From assembly GCA_031216915.1 (NCBI GenBank), contig CM062297.1, positions 369,533,704-369,597,703 on the forward strand: 64,000 bases of DNA, given 5' to 3'. Position numbers and translations under genes: made by a program. This document shows positions 11,982 through 22,336 of the stretch, one piece after another; the stretch's first letter is position 1, and each line of letters opens with the position of its first letter. Source of the DNA: Pictodentalium vernedei. Taxonomy: Eukaryota > Mollusca > Scaphopoda > Dentaliida > Dentaliidae. Below the pieces are notes generated by a model, which saw only the letters and a list, made by a program, of their open reading frames with translations, did no database searches and was not told where the DNA came from.

Positions 11982-14900
11982 CTACTCAATATTGTTACAA
12001 CAGCCACCTTCACACTTACACAAAGGTGTGCACCTTAATCCAGCTTTCAAGCATTTGCAATTGCCCTTGCAGGCCTTGGCACAACTACAGTGGAGCATCA
12101 GTGCACATGCAGCACTTGCGTCTCCTAGGTGAGTCCAAAATGGGACCAGAATATTGAGACGTGGATTCCACTCCCATCCGTACTGTGATGGGTCTGGCAC
12201 ACATAAGTGTTTCTGCAGAGCACGATGCCAAATGAAAGATGACACAAGAATTACCCTTTTTACATGTTGATACAGAGCTGCTTTGGTGGGCGGGATGTTT
12301 TCCATAGACTTAAGGCCATGTGTGAACATATGCCGTCTCGCATCATTGACACGTGTACTGACACAACTGTTACTGTACATCTGTATGGTGAGTTTTTCGA
12401 TATGCTGCATATGAGGGGAATCCTCTGAAAAGACTTGCGGATTCTCAGTCAATTCTATCATCATTTCAGTTGATGCGGGAAAATTCATCCATGCATTCCA
12501 TCCTGTCTTCTTCCCAATGCCGAGCATGCTGGATGTTACATCACAACCTGTGAAGGCGTGGAAGAAAGTCAGGGCCTTACAGTAATCAGGTCCAAGTTGT
12601 GAAGCTATCTCATGAATTGGCATATCTTTATATGCCTTTCCAATTCCAAACCCAATCCACAGCTCACTGAGTCCAAGGTCACGGAATGTTGCGAAATGGT
12701 GCAAAGACAGAATGACGACATCAGAATCAACCGTGCGAAGAAAAGCTATTTTGTGACCTTGTGAGACTGCATGGTTGAGATGAAGCATCATGCGCGTGTC
12801 TGCTTCCTCGTGGTTCGATGGAGATATGTCACATAAGCTAACATCCTTATTGCATAGTACATATTCTCCTGATGTCGTTAACAACTGGTACTCGGATGTT
12901 GATGTTAATTTCAGCAGTTCAGCAGACAGGAACTTGAAAAATTCGTCTTTATTCTCACTAACTTTCAAGAATGCCTGCCAATTCTTCCCTTTAGGTAAAG
13001 GGACGTTCTCGGACACCCGTATCAACCTAACTGCTGTCTCACCGAGGCGTTTTGCTCGCGTCTGATTCTTCAAACTGCCTTCGGGGTAACAGTCATAGAT
13101 CGCATCAACCCTTGTGGTGTTCGTGTTAATCAGAGATTCGATGTATGGCAATAATTGCAATCGAGCATATTCTCCAAACAGATCCGCTTTCTGTGGTTTG
13201 ATTACATGGACTACAGCAGGCATATCCAAGATGACAACTGAAGCTTGTCTAGCTGCTGAATTCTTCCCTTGTGCAGGAATAGCTGGTAAACAATTGAGAA
13301 TTTGAGATTTTGTCCCACTCCGTAGCTTACCTCTATCGGATAATGCTGGCGGATCACGTGCATTCTCGTGCATGAAAAACTCATCCATGTTTGAATCAGG
13401 CCGGGCTTGCAGTGAAACGAACATCTGGGTAACTATTGCGGCAGTTGCTTTACTTGACATGAGTTTGTCTCGGCCTTTGTCCAGGTTGGCTGGGGGTGGG
13501 TTAAGGAAGGTATATATATTTGCCTTGGGAATAACATCATTCAGGGGTACGGTGCATTCCACAAGCCTTTCCTTCAAGAAAGTGGAATATAAATGCTTGC
13601 CCCTTTCGGGTAATGACCGTAAACTCTTACTAACTTCGGGGTCCATATATTCACCAGTATCTAATGTCACCAGCTGACCACTAGTTTCATCATAAGGGTT
13701 GATAATGAGTCCCTGATTCACCAGATCGAGGAGAGATTTCAATTGATTCAGAAATTTTTTCTGCTCTGATACCGAACTTTCCGGGTGTTCCGTGTTATCT
13801 GATGATGTTGTGTGGAAACTTGCATATTCATACTCATCTATAACACGCAGAACTTCTGACCTTGAAAGCTCAATAACGACTTTCTCTTCAGCCTGGCCAT
13901 AGAGACCTTTTGGACCACTGTCTTCTTTGAGTAGTTGGATACTATGTTCTTGGCTCTGATCTAAACCCATCATACTGAACTTCCTCTCACTACGCTGGAC
14001 CACAAAATGGCCTTCCATGAATTTGTTGTGGATTGAAGGATGCCGCCTGGGTAGCTGAGACATGTCTCTCAGAAATACGGGGACCCACCGACAATAATTT
14101 GTATGTCCTAGGGCAAAAAAGTAACTGCACAACTCATCGATAGAACACAGTGTACCAGGCCAGTTACCGATTCGTTGGTTCCGAACGAATTGACAGCTTG
14201 TCAAGAGAAAGTTCCGAACGATTTCACCCCAATAGCGCGCAGTTGGAGATTGTGAAAGAATCCTCTGTTCCCACATTTCAAATGACTCATGGGGCCCAGT
14301 CTGCTGACAGTAAATCTCATAAGCATTCTTTCTGAGGATCTCAAGCCAAGCTAGAGTGAGAAGATATGCCTGTCGCGTCCTCTTGACATGTTTCCCACCA
14401 AGTAGGGATGATGCTACACCGGGTGTGAATATCTTTGCGAGGTGAAACATTCGCTCCCAACCAGAACCACCCATAAGCTTACCACCAGCTTCTTGGGTGC
14501 ACATTTCAAGATGCAGGAATCCAATCATACACACCATTCGATCCTCACCTATCTCCTCTGGGAACAGCCATTGACATTTTTTCTGCCTGGCATACAACGG
14601 ACAGTCACCTTCAATGACAGGTATCTGGCCGGGGTTTACGAAAGCAGTAGCTTCCCTGACCACATACATAGCATGCTTCTGCATACTGAGTGAGTCCGCT
14701 TTCTGCTCACTGAAAACAGGGAATACCCCAATAACTGCACGAGGTTTGACATTGTCTTGATCTTCATGTTTTGAAAAGAAGCCTGAAAAGGTCACAGGGA
14801 CTTCATCAAGCTGCCAGCTGCCATCAACCTTCCCTTTATTGCTGATCTGTGACACATGAGACAACCAGTCATTCTCTCCCACGTTCAAATCTGCATATTC

Positions 14901-16586
14901 ATTGGGCCGTACATTACATTCATCTGGAGATTCAAGCCTGATGTCCCCACCAAAGTCTTCAACGAAAGGAACAAATGCATAGTCGTCTGGGAGTTCAATT
15001 TGTGTGTCTTCTGGAACATCTAAACTCAGTGGTGGGGGATCAGTACCCACATTGTCCCTGCTCAGTTGACCAATGAGTGTGATGGACGTACCATGCATAT
15101 CAGATCTACCAGATACATCAATGTTATCAGTGGTTCCTATCGAGAAAACATTACGTTTGCAGTTAGCTGGGACTACAACACCTTCGTTCTTGAACCGCAG
15201 TGAAACAGCTCTCGCGAAACTCCTGCGAACATCCATTACGCGATCATAAGAGACAGAGAGTCCCATTTGATGAAAATCTCTGATAAGATTTTTCATACGA
15301 TCATGGGCATGCAACTTCAAACCCACATAAAGAGGCATTGGAGTTTCTCTGTCACGTCTCTGGTGAACATTTTGTGCATGTTCGGAGCGTTTCGCTGAAT
15401 TGCTGATCAACATCTGTGAAATAGTACAAGCCACTCGAGTCTTGGCATTAACAGTCTCATCATCGCCTAAGTTCTGTATACTACATGTGCCCTCAAGTAG
15501 AACTCTAAGAAGAGTCAGGAGTGAGTTGGGTACAGGCTCGCTCAAGCAATAAGATGAAAATGATCCCGTGAAAGGAGCTTGAGATATGAGTATGTGTTTA
15601 CGCAGAAGAAGACCCACATCAACTATCTTTTTTGCCTCTTCCTCAGACACTATACGAGTTAAAGATTCGGACAACAAGGAGCCAACTCGAAACCTACTTG
15701 AAATAAACACATCTCTACCCTGTGTGAAGGCGTCCCAGCCATCGCCCAATTTCTGCAACAAATGTTCTTTGAATCGAGTGGAATGTATTTCTTCACTAAG
15801 CCAATCAGAACCGACTTGCTTCAACCTCCGACTGTACAGATTCTTGAGATCGACAAGCTTCATCGCGGAATCGTTGTGTTCAACAAATGTTATGAGCTCT
15901 GCCATAACGAGAGGGTCATAGGACAGGCCTGACGCGGAATGTTCGGCGTTCTTCGACTTTTTAGATTTAGCCGCTCGTGCTTCATTGGCAAGCTTACAAT
16001 AACAGGTTTTGTGATAGTAAAGATCACTAGCAGCGGAATCAAATGCTGCATTGACCCGAGAAAAAACAACCCAGTTCTCGGCTTCCTTTGCCATAATTTT
16101 GAGTTTATTGTTATCAGACATTGATCTGCAAATAGGCTCACTGCTGTCACCTTCGCGTTTGTGACAATAAACACACTGGGGCAGTTTCCTGTCACAGCCA
16201 GATTCAAAACTTGTCCGTGTTCTTTTAGGACTCAGCGTGGAGCAGGATGCCACTGCCTCATTTCGCTCTCGCTTGTGTAGCACGCGCTGTACGATGTGAG
16301 TCCGAATACTGTCACGGCATGTCTTATGATATATTGCCTTATTCGTCAACAGTGACATCGACATACACTCATCACTCTCTCTCATCAAACAATCAATGGT
16401 CAAATTATATGGAAGCTCAACGCCATTATCTAGGAAGCGCGTTATGTCTTCCTCAATAGCTTTATAGGCGTCATGAAAACGAGATTCTCTATACGGACGC
16501 ATCAATTTCTTGGAACTGTCTTGCTGGCAAAAGCAACAACGTTCCCAGTCAGTACTAGTCCGTACACGAAGAGGATTCTCACTCAT
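11982..16586 (-). CDS. Academ-type transposase with XPG-like nuclease and Cys-rich tail (1534 aa)
   Basis: A single uninterrupted frame. The first Met is at 16586; the frame is open for another 38 codons upstream but has no ATG there. N-terminal Cys/His motifs are CCFCQQD with YHKTCRD, and CVYCHKRE with YYHKTCYCKL, probably zinc-binding. The middle has TTDNIDVSG and HGTSITLIGQ, a conserved family block that may hold catalytic carboxylates. About 280 residues before the end lie NHEEADTR, then TVDSDVVIL, then HAFTGCDVTSSMLGIGKK. Together these resemble the acidic sites and helix-hairpin-helix of FEN1/XPG nucleases. The last 36 residues are a CXC-like cluster (HCSCAKACKGNCKC, CKCEGGCC). The gene lies inside matched terminal inverted repeats and is intact in this sequence, so the copy may be young. 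Function as a transposase is inferred from context and family memory. Confidence 0.75.
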   Translation of the reverse strand: MSENPLRVRTSTDWERCCFCQQDSSKKLMRPYRESRFHDAYKAIEEDITRFLDNGVELPYNLTIDCLMRESDECMSMSLLTNKAIYHKTCRDSIRTHIVQRVLHKRERNEAVASCSTLSPKRTRTSFESGCDRKLPQCVYCHKREGDSSEPICRSMSDNNKLKIMAKEAENWVVFSRVNAAFDSAASDLYYHKTCYCKLANEARAAKSKKSKNAEHSASGLSYDPLVMAELITFVEHNDSAMKLVDLKNLYSRRLKQVGSDWLSEEIHSTRFKEHLLQKLGDGWDAFTQGRDVFISSRFRVGSLLSESLTRIVSEEEAKKIVDVGLLLRKHILISQAPFTGSFSSYCLSEPVPNSLLTLLRVLLEGTCSIQNLGDDETVNAKTRVACTISQMLISNSAKRSEHAQNVHQRRDRETPMPLYVGLKLHAHDRMKNLIRDFHQMGLSVSYDRVMDVRRSFARAVSLRFKNEGVVVPANCKRNVFSIGTTDNIDVSGRSDMHGTSITLIGQLSRDNVGTDPPPLSLDVPEDTQIELPDDYAFVPFVEDFGGDIRLESPDECNVRPNEYADLNVGENDWLSHVSQISNKGKVDGSWQLDEVPVTFSGFFSKHEDQDNVKPRAVIGVFPVFSEQKADSLSMQKHAMYVVREATAFVNPGQIPVIEGDCPLYARQKKCQWLFPEEIGEDRMVCMIGFLHLEMCTQEAGGKLMGGSGWERMFHLAKIFTPGVASSLLGGKHVKRTRQAYLLTLAWLEILRKNAYEIYCQQTGPHESFEMWEQRILSQSPTARYWGEIVRNFLLTSCQFVRNQRIGNWPGTLCSIDELCSYFFALGHTNYCRWVPVFLRDMSQLPRRHPSIHNKFMEGHFVVQRSERKFSMMGLDQSQEHSIQLLKEDSGPKGLYGQAEEKVVIELSRSEVLRVIDEYEYASFHTTSSDNTEHPESSVSEQKKFLNQLKSLLDLVNQGLIINPYDETSGQLVTLDTGEYMDPEVSKSLRSLPERGKHLYSTFLKERLVECTVPLNDVIPKANIYTFLNPPPANLDKGRDKLMSSKATAAIVTQMFVSLQARPDSNMDEFFMHENARDPPALSDRGKLRSGTKSQILNCLPAIPAQGKNSAARQASVVILDMPAVVHVIKPQKADLFGEYARLQLLPYIESLINTNTTRVDAIYDCYPEGSLKNQTRAKRLGETAVRLIRVSENVPLPKGKNWQAFLKVSENKDEFFKFLSAELLKLTSTSEYQLLTTSGEYVLCNKDVSLCDISPSNHEEADTRMMLHLNHAVSQGHKIAFLRTVDSDVVILSLHHFATFRDLGLSELWIGFGIGKAYKDMPIHEIASQLGPDYCKALTFFHAFTGCDVTSSMLGIGKKTGWNAWMNFPASTEMMIELTENPQVFSEDSPHMQHIEKLTIQMYSNSCVSTRVNDARRHMFTHGLKSMENIPPTKAALYQHVKRVILVSSFIWHRALQKHLCVPDPSQYGWEWNPRLNILVPFWTHLGDASAACALMLHCSCAKACKGNCKCLKAGLRCTPLCKCEGGCCNNIE

Positions 16587-16701
16587 TCTGTGAATGATTT
16601 TTGTGAACAATCGCGTTCTCGAATTAATTTCGACAGACAAATCAGAATTGCTTGCGGAATTACGCCAAACAAGAGATTGTATGGCAAAGAGACTGCTTCA
16701 T

Positions 16702-16824
16702 AAAGAGCGTTGTTTCTCCGGGATCAGCGTCATTCAGGTTTGCCTGAATGACGCTGATCCCGGAGAAACAACGCTCTTTTCAAGTTCCAAGAAATTGATG
16801 CGTCCGTATAGAGAATCTCGTTTT
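16702..16824. repeat. Leader hairpin plus antisense copy of coding sequence
   Basis: Positions 16702-16738 and 16743-16779 are perfect 37-bp inverted arms with a 4-base loop. Directly after, 16783-16824 is a perfect 42-bp inverted copy of 16476-16517, inside the transposase gene (codons for SSKKLMRPYRESRF). Both lie upstream of the start codon on the minus strand, so a transcript starting in the right terminal repeat would carry them in its leader. Confidence 0.9.
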
Positions 16825-16949
16825 ATTCTACATCATCTCCCACGTCTGTTTCCAACACGTGCGTGGATCAGAGTTCACTTTCGCGCCCTTACAATCGGAT
16901 GTATAGTCGGTAGACCGTCGAAAAGGAGGTTCCCTTCAGCCGCTGGCGG

Positions 16950-17109
16950 CCATTTTGGATTGTGCCGCTACTGGTCGCCACCGGTCGGTGTCAACTTGTA
17001 GCCGATCGTTTTTGAGAACCTCATAGCCTACACTAACAGTGTGCCAAATTTCAAGAAGGTATCACCAAGTGCACAATTCACCTGTATGTGACGAATTCCT
17101 CCCCCGCTA
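16950..17109 (-). repeat. Right terminal inverted repeat of the Academ-like transposon
   Basis: It is the partner of 10552-10712. Since the gene is on the minus strand, this end is on the 5' side and likely contains the promoter. No TATA box was identified with confidence. Confidence 0.85.
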
Positions 17110-17261
17110 TTACAATTAAATACAAATGAAGGAGGGTTACATAACTTGAAATGTGGCAGCCAGAAATAATGTAATCTGCAAAACTAAGTACCTGCAAATA
17201 AAAAATTATAGTTCTGAAAAACTGTAAGGTAATTTCTATTCAATTTTACAGCACTTCTGAA

Positions 17262-18883
17262 TATATACACCTGGAACTTAATTAAGCACCGCCTGAAATT
17301 TTTCATAACAGTGAAGTTGCTGTTACTGATTATTATGTTCTAATGACTGCTATGTCCTGCAGTACATTTCATCTAGTGAACATGTTGTTTCTGGTTGATA
17401 GCCTACCCCAATCACATCCCCTCATCCATGTGAAGCATGCTTCCCACGAATGTCACAAAAAACACTATTCTCCACATGCAATATCTGGGTATAAAACAAG
17501 AAAATTTGTCACTTCTTTTATCAATAAATGTTGACATGGCCAAGAGGAGACTGTCAGATGCACTAAGATGGTAAATCGTTGGAATGCATGCAACAGGCAT
17601 GTCATTCAAAGCTACTGGAAGGCAATTTGTCTGTAGTCATTCTGTCATCAGCAGACTTGTCCATAAACATCAATAAACCAACGATGTTAAGGACCGACCA
17701 AGTCCTAGACAACCCCAAAAGACCTTTCCTCAAGAAGATAGGATCTGGCATGCCTCATTAGGCATTAACCCTTTGCTTCAAGTGGGGTTTTGAAATGCCT
17801 TTGGCTCCCCAACAGGCATTTGTGCAACAGAACTGTCCGAAACCGTCTCAGAGCACTGGATATGAGGTCCTGAAGGGTCATCAAGCATCCAGCTCTGTCC
17901 GATCAGCATCAAAGATGACGTTTGGAGTGGTGTATGGCATGACAACTTTGAAATCTCAGGATGTGGAGGAAAGTCCATTGGTCAGACGGGAGTAGGTACC
18001 TGCTTCATGTCACAGATGGTCACTTGAGAGTGTGGAGGCATAAAAATACTGCTTACGTGCCCAGGAACATCAGACCTACTGTTCTTTATGGTGGAGGATC
18101 AGTAATGATCTTGGGATGCCTCTCTCATGATTGTAAACTTGATATGGTAACTGTACATGGAAATCTCAATGACCATCAGTACATCCAGGACATTCTCAAT
18201 CCAGTTGTCGTGCCTCATTTTGACAACCACCCATTGGCTACTAACCCTGTAGTCATGGATGATAATGCAAGGCCATATTGTTCCTATGCTGTGAGAGCAT
18301 TCCTTCAGAACAACACTATTACAATGCTATCTTGGCCTGCAATGAGCCCCGATTTGAATCCTTTAGAACAAATCGGGGACTTTCATGGATGTCATGTGCA
18401 GCAAGGGATCCGCCTGTACAGAACTTGGCCAATTTGGAAGCTGAATTGCACGAGGAGTGGCAGCAGTTGCCTCTGGACCATATCATTCTAAGGCTCACTG
18501 GTAGCATTAGGAGGATGGTTCAGACTGTCATCCGGCACGTGGTGGATCCACTCACTACTGACATCAGACACTGATATTGTATTCAGGAGATCACAAGTTA
18601 CATTTTTGGTCAGTAATTACCAGCATTGTTTCATCATGGACCGTTCCAGCATCATATTTGTCGAGAGAACATTTTTCCATCAAAAACATTAGTGATAGAT
18701 ATGTGTAATTAGTGCCATTATAATACTGCATATTTTCATCACTGTGTTGTCTTTCAGTTGTCAATAGACCATTCTTTCCACAAACAATCACTTTTGGCCA
18801 TCTGAAAGATAGCATGAAAGTAATGACACTTTCTACCACTGCGAAAAAAACGGGGTGCTTAATTAAGTTCCAGGTGTATATAA
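17262..18883 (+). mobile_element. Tc1-like transposon
   Basis: Inverted ends TATATACACCTGGAACTTAA (left) and the same motif reversed at 18855-18882 extend over about 30 bp through 'ttaagcacc'. A decayed Tc1-type transposase gene lies between them on the plus strand. The 1.6-kb length is normal for Tc1 elements. Confidence 0.85.
17535..18574 (+). pseudogene. Tc1-like transposase (DD34E type), decayed
   Basis: Translation from the ATG at 17535 gives an N-terminal helix-turn-helix-like segment (MAKRRLSDALRW, GMSFKATGRQF) with in-frame stops. The DDE part is open at 17961-18491: WSDGSRYLLHV, GGGSVMILGCLSHD, then VVMDDNARPYCSYAVRAF, and WPAMSPDLNPLEQIGDF holding the terminal glutamate. A frame change near 18350 moves the C-terminus to the 18278-18574 frame (LANLEAELHEEWQQLPLD). 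These are Tc1-family hallmarks. It is a dead copy: at least two stops in the N-terminal part and one or more frame shifts. Confidence 0.85.
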
Positions 18884-19342
18884 AAAAGAAACCGGGTGCT
18901 TTGATGAATTTTTGGCTCCGAAATGCAACTACATTTGTCTGTTTTTTCTTAGTACTCAATCCCTTCCTGTCCATTTTTTTTGTATTTGGTGTAGTGTCCA
19001 TATTCCTTGACAGAAAACATCTGAGGGGCTACATGTGTACCTAGCTCTCAGGCAACTAGTTTAATACTGTTCAGAATTCAATGCTGTTATGGGCTGGTTG
19101 TTTACTCGTTTACATATCGTGAAGTTTGTGTGCAGACAGCCTTGATACAAAAATATGTGATGTCCTTTTTAGTCACAAAGGTATACAGATATTCTTCATG
19201 ATTCAGTTATAGATATTCAAATCAATAAATATTTAATTCACCTTGAAAACATCAAGACATCAGCATGAATAGTGAAATTACAGAGAGTAATCACCATATA
19301 CATGTAACTACAGCAGTGGTGAGTTTTCACTCATAATGCTAA
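18884..19342. other. Unassigned intronic sequence
   Basis: No supported gene. Open frames here on both strands are short and lack recognisable domains. Confidence 0.4.
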
Positions 19343-19344
19343 TA

Positions 19345-19742
19345 CAGTGAAGCCCACTTAATTGGATATCTCTTAACTGAATAACCCTGTTAATTGAATA
19401 TAATTTCCCAACACAACCCCATTTACCATACCTCCAGTACAAATCTGATTTGTTAATTGGACATAGGTTATAGAGTAAACTCCTGTTAATTGAATAAAAA
19501 ATCTTGTAACCTGTCCAGAAATTACCCTGACTCGCCTCAGTTTTCCTTTGTTTATAGACCTATTTGGCCTCAGTGCATCCAATACAGGCATTTAATCTAT
19601 TGTATCTTGTTTGACCGAGCTCATGGAGCTTATCTCTAGAATACAGGAAAGTGACACATCCCTGTTAATTGGATACTTCTGTTAATTGAATAATTTTCAT
19701 TGGCAAAGCGGCTACTAGTATTCAACTAACAGGACTCCACTG
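19345..19742. mobile_element. pogo/Tigger-like MITE
   Basis: Ends CAGTGAAGCCCACTTAATTG and, in reverse, CAGTGGAGTCCTGTTAGTTG are flanked by TA on both sides. The CAGTG start and repeated 'gttaattgaata' motifs near both ends are typical of non-autonomous pogo/Tigger elements. Related fragments are at 46368-46400 and 47630-47790. Confidence 0.7.
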
Positions 19743-19990
19743 TATCATCAAAGATTCTGAGAAATCAAGCCTCGTTTGAGAAACATTTCTTACATTGATT
19801 CAAACAAAATGAATGTTTATCAATTTTTTTAGATTTAATCAGATGAAATATTTCAGTTGGCTGGAAAAGCGGTTCTCTGTTCCAACAAATGAAAATATTC
19901 CAGCAAGTTGAATCTAAACATGAGTGATGGACTATTCCAGGGCTAGACTTAACAGCATTGGATTCCCAACAGATGAAGACTGGTGACCTG

Positions 19991-20717
19991 TCATGATGGG
20001 CAGTATTTGAAGTCTGAGTTTGGTATCGGTAATTTCAGGGGTTTATACCTCGGAATCGGTATGATTAGGTATCTGGCTTGATTGAGACTTGCTGATAGTA
20101 CCAGGGAGGAATTCACATCAGGAAAAACAGAATACGTTGTTGTATCATTCTACCACAACACCATAAATGACACTGCCAATGAGTTCAACAGGGGCATTCT
20201 TTTATAACCACAAATCATACCTACATGTGCAGTAATTTTGTGACTTGTTCTGAATGCACCTTAATGTTTAAAGACCTATTTTAGGCTTTTGTGATCTCAG
20301 AGAATGTACCCTGACCATGCCATCTTTAGGAAGTCCTGCTGACAACATACAAAACATCTGGGCAGTGATTTCTAGTCAGGTCTTGGCTGCCTTAACAGGC
20401 AGCCAAGACCTGACTAGAAATCACTGCTAAGCAATTGGTCATGTACAGGTTGTGGTCTAGTGGGAATTCACGTTAGTTGCCCAGTCCATTGAGGGTTAAC
20501 AAAACTGAAAAAAAAAATCAGTCACTTCTTTCATGAAAATGAACCATACAGCTGTTAACAAGCCTCAACAGAGAGTCAGTGACTTAAATGTATAAATAGC
20601 GAATGCAGAAAAATTTGAAAATTCAGACGGTTTCGCTATTTAGAGACTGGGTTTATTTTTTGGTATCCCCCATGATATTGGTATATGTTCATTTTTGGGG
20701 TATATTGCCCATCTCTA
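19991..20717. mobile_element. Non-autonomous hAT-type element with internal hairpin
   Basis: The right end, in reverse, reads TAGAGATGGGCAATATACC; the left end is a decayed match (TCATGATGGGCAGTATT). Flanks GTGACCTG (19983-19990) and GTGTCCTG (20718-20725) match at 7 of 8 positions, a hAT-length duplication. The interior holds a perfect hairpin at about 20367-20428 with 'gatttctagtcaggtcttgg' arms. The element is a sister of 22037-23541 without the nested insertions. Confidence 0.75.
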
Positions 20718-20852
20718 GTGTCCTGAGAACTTTGGCCTACATGTATACTTGACAAAGGTATTTAGATGTCCAAATTAAAATGATGTATGTGATCATATTT
20801 TTTTCACACAAACACTATGATGGGCACCATTATCATGGAAAACATTGGCATA

Positions 20853-21404
20853 AGGCCGCAATAAAAAAATTCCTAGATTTTCATCCTGCCCGCCCATATT
20901 TTTTCAACCAGTCTCAATTTTTTTTATTAGCATTTTAAAATATTTTGTCATATCGTCTCCTTTTAGGATAACCACTAGAAAGTTACTCTTATAATAATTT
21001 TCTCTTTGTTTATAATTCCAACACTTGACATCATTTCTTGGGAAGCTCTCAGGGAGAATTTTCATTCAAAATGCTAAATTTTCTTGTGGTTATCCTACAA
21101 CTTATTTCTGCTGATACTGTACATGTAATCCAAGTACCTTTTGGAGCCATTCATGGAGTCTTATTCTCAAATTTTATTCCCATTTAACTGAGTAATCTCT
21201 TGTTATAGGTGTTAGACCTATTCTATATCCCCCAGCCCACCCCCATGACCCCAACCCACCAGTTTCTAGAGCTGTTCTAGATTATTCAGTCTCTGGGTGA
21301 AAGAAAAAAGAAAATTCACCCGAAACCCCGCCCGCCCACCCGCCCGCCCGCCCCAGTTTGAAAAAACATTGGGTGAAAATCTAGGAATTGTTTCATTGCA
21401 GCCT
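20853..21404. mobile_element. Non-coding element with AGGCYGCAATRAAA inverted ends
   Basis: The left end AGGCCGCAATAAAAAAATTC and the right end, in reverse AGGCTGCAATGAAACAATTC, continue inverted through 'ctagattttca' into C-rich 'cccgcccgcc' tracts. Inside lies a decayed relative (about 20950-21130) of the mariner-type MITE at 24002. No clear target duplication was found, so the superfamily is open. Confidence 0.55.
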
Positions 21405-21467
21405 AATGGGAAAACATTCTTAGGTGTTACACCAATAAATATACTTCATCTCAATACAAGCACTTAC

Positions 21468-21687
21468 TTAGCAGTAAAAACTCCCTCAAGAAATCCAGCT
21501 GCATACATGATGTCATCATTATTTTTTTTCTTGTGAGCATACCCTGATTTGATATCCAGTATATCCCATCCTGACACATAAAAACTTGCATTGTACACAC
21601 CATAAGCAGTTGATTTCTCCTCATCCAAAACATCTTTATCAAAAGTACAGTTTTTGTTAGTGCAGTAGACACTTCCTTTCACCACAC
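21468..21687 (-). CDS. PLBD1: PLBD1-like phospholipase B-like protein, exon 2
   Basis: This 220-bp exon is bounded by a polypyrimidine tract with TTTTTTAG before 21687 and a GTAAGTG donor after 21468. It starts in phase 1 and ends in phase 2, fitting exon 1 and exon 3 exactly. The encoded 72 residues include AYGVYNAS, SGWDILDIKSGY and DDIMYAAGFLEG, which match the conserved N-terminal part of phospholipase B-like proteins (the family pattern is AYGxYN, GWxxLxI, AGFLEG). A YCTNKNCTF segment near its start adds two cysteines that I do not recall in vertebrate PLBD1. The family is lysosomal or secreted and is made as a precursor that cleaves itself. Confidence 0.92.
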
Positions 21688-21768
21688 CTAAAAAAAAAAC
21701 AAGAATTGATGAAGATGGACTTGCATTTGAAATTTACTCGAAATTCCCACACGCCAAGAAACATTTTT

Positions 21769-22014
21769 AACCTTTTACCCAACATTACGGCCAAAACCGG
21801 CCTCCACTATTTACAAAATTCGCCATTAAATTTTCATTATTTTAAAAATTTTTGTCTTAAAAACATAGCTTATGGCCCCCATTGGAATGAGCTCAATGAG
21901 CTCGTTCCAATGAAGGGTCATAAACTATGTTTTGAGGTAAAAAATTAGTTATTCAAGAATTTTATTTGCAAGTGTCGTCTGCCTTTCATGTTAGGTAAAT
22001 GGTTAAGAAGCACA
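21769..22014. mobile_element. CCCTTTACC-type palindromic MITE
   Basis: Ends ACCTTTTACCCAACATTACG and, in reverse, ACCATTTACCTAACATG are flanked by TA. The centre is the palindrome CATTGGAATGAGCTC / GAGCTCGTTCCAATG. It sits 80 bp from PLBD exon 2, inside intron 1. Confidence 0.75.
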
Positions 22015-22336
22015 TTTTTTTTGTCCACCTTTTTGATAGAGATGGGTAGTATTAGAATTTTTAGTTCAGTATCAGTTTTGGTATTTTTAGAGGGGTATAC
22101 TTAGGTATTAGTTCGGTATTTGGCATCTGATTTAACTGAGATTTGTTGATAGTACCAAAGAGGAATTCACATCAGGAAAAACAGAATAAGTTGTAGTATA
22201 AAACAGAATAAGTTGTTGTAGTATCATTCTACCACAATGCTATAACAGACACTGCCAATCAGCTCAACAGTTGCATTCTTTTACGACCACAAATCATATC
22301 TACAGTAATTTTGTGACTTGTTCTAAACACACCTTA

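Larger units (their letters stand above)
10552..17109 (-). mobile_element. 6.56-kb Academ-like DNA transposon with TTA target duplication
   Basis: The two ends match as inverted repeats of about 160 bp beginning TAGCGGGGGAGGAATTCG, and the flanks read ...catTTA and TTAcaatt, a 3-bp duplication. One long minus-strand gene fills 4.6 kb of the interior. About 1.27 kb of non-coding DNA lies on the 3' side. An XPG/FEN-like nuclease block in the protein, together with a 3-bp target duplication, matches what I recall of the Academ superfamily (Kapitonov and Jurka). PIF/Harbinger also uses TTA targets but encodes a different, much smaller transposase. The superfamily assignment is inference; the ends, target duplication and ORF are seen directly. 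Confidence 0.8.
3012..21467 (-). other. PLBD1: Intron 2 of the PLBD1-like gene
   Basis: This 18.5-kb interval is bounded by the GTAAGT donor of exon 2 and the CAG acceptor of exon 3. It is filled with mobile DNA: MITEs, a decayed DIRS element, hAT elements, an Academ-like transposon and a Tc1-like copy. No additional PLBD exon is needed, since the phases on both sides match. Confidence 0.8.

Noticed and set aside
12790-17001. Several plus-strand frames opposite the large transposon gene
   Set aside because: They are antisense shadows of the 1534-codon gene; the frame at 16594-17001 partly reflects the 42-bp inverted copy.
10552-17109. PIF/Harbinger assignment for the large transposon because of the TTA duplication
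   Set aside because: The encoded protein is about four times longer than a Harbinger transposase and carries an XPG-like block, which fits Academ better.
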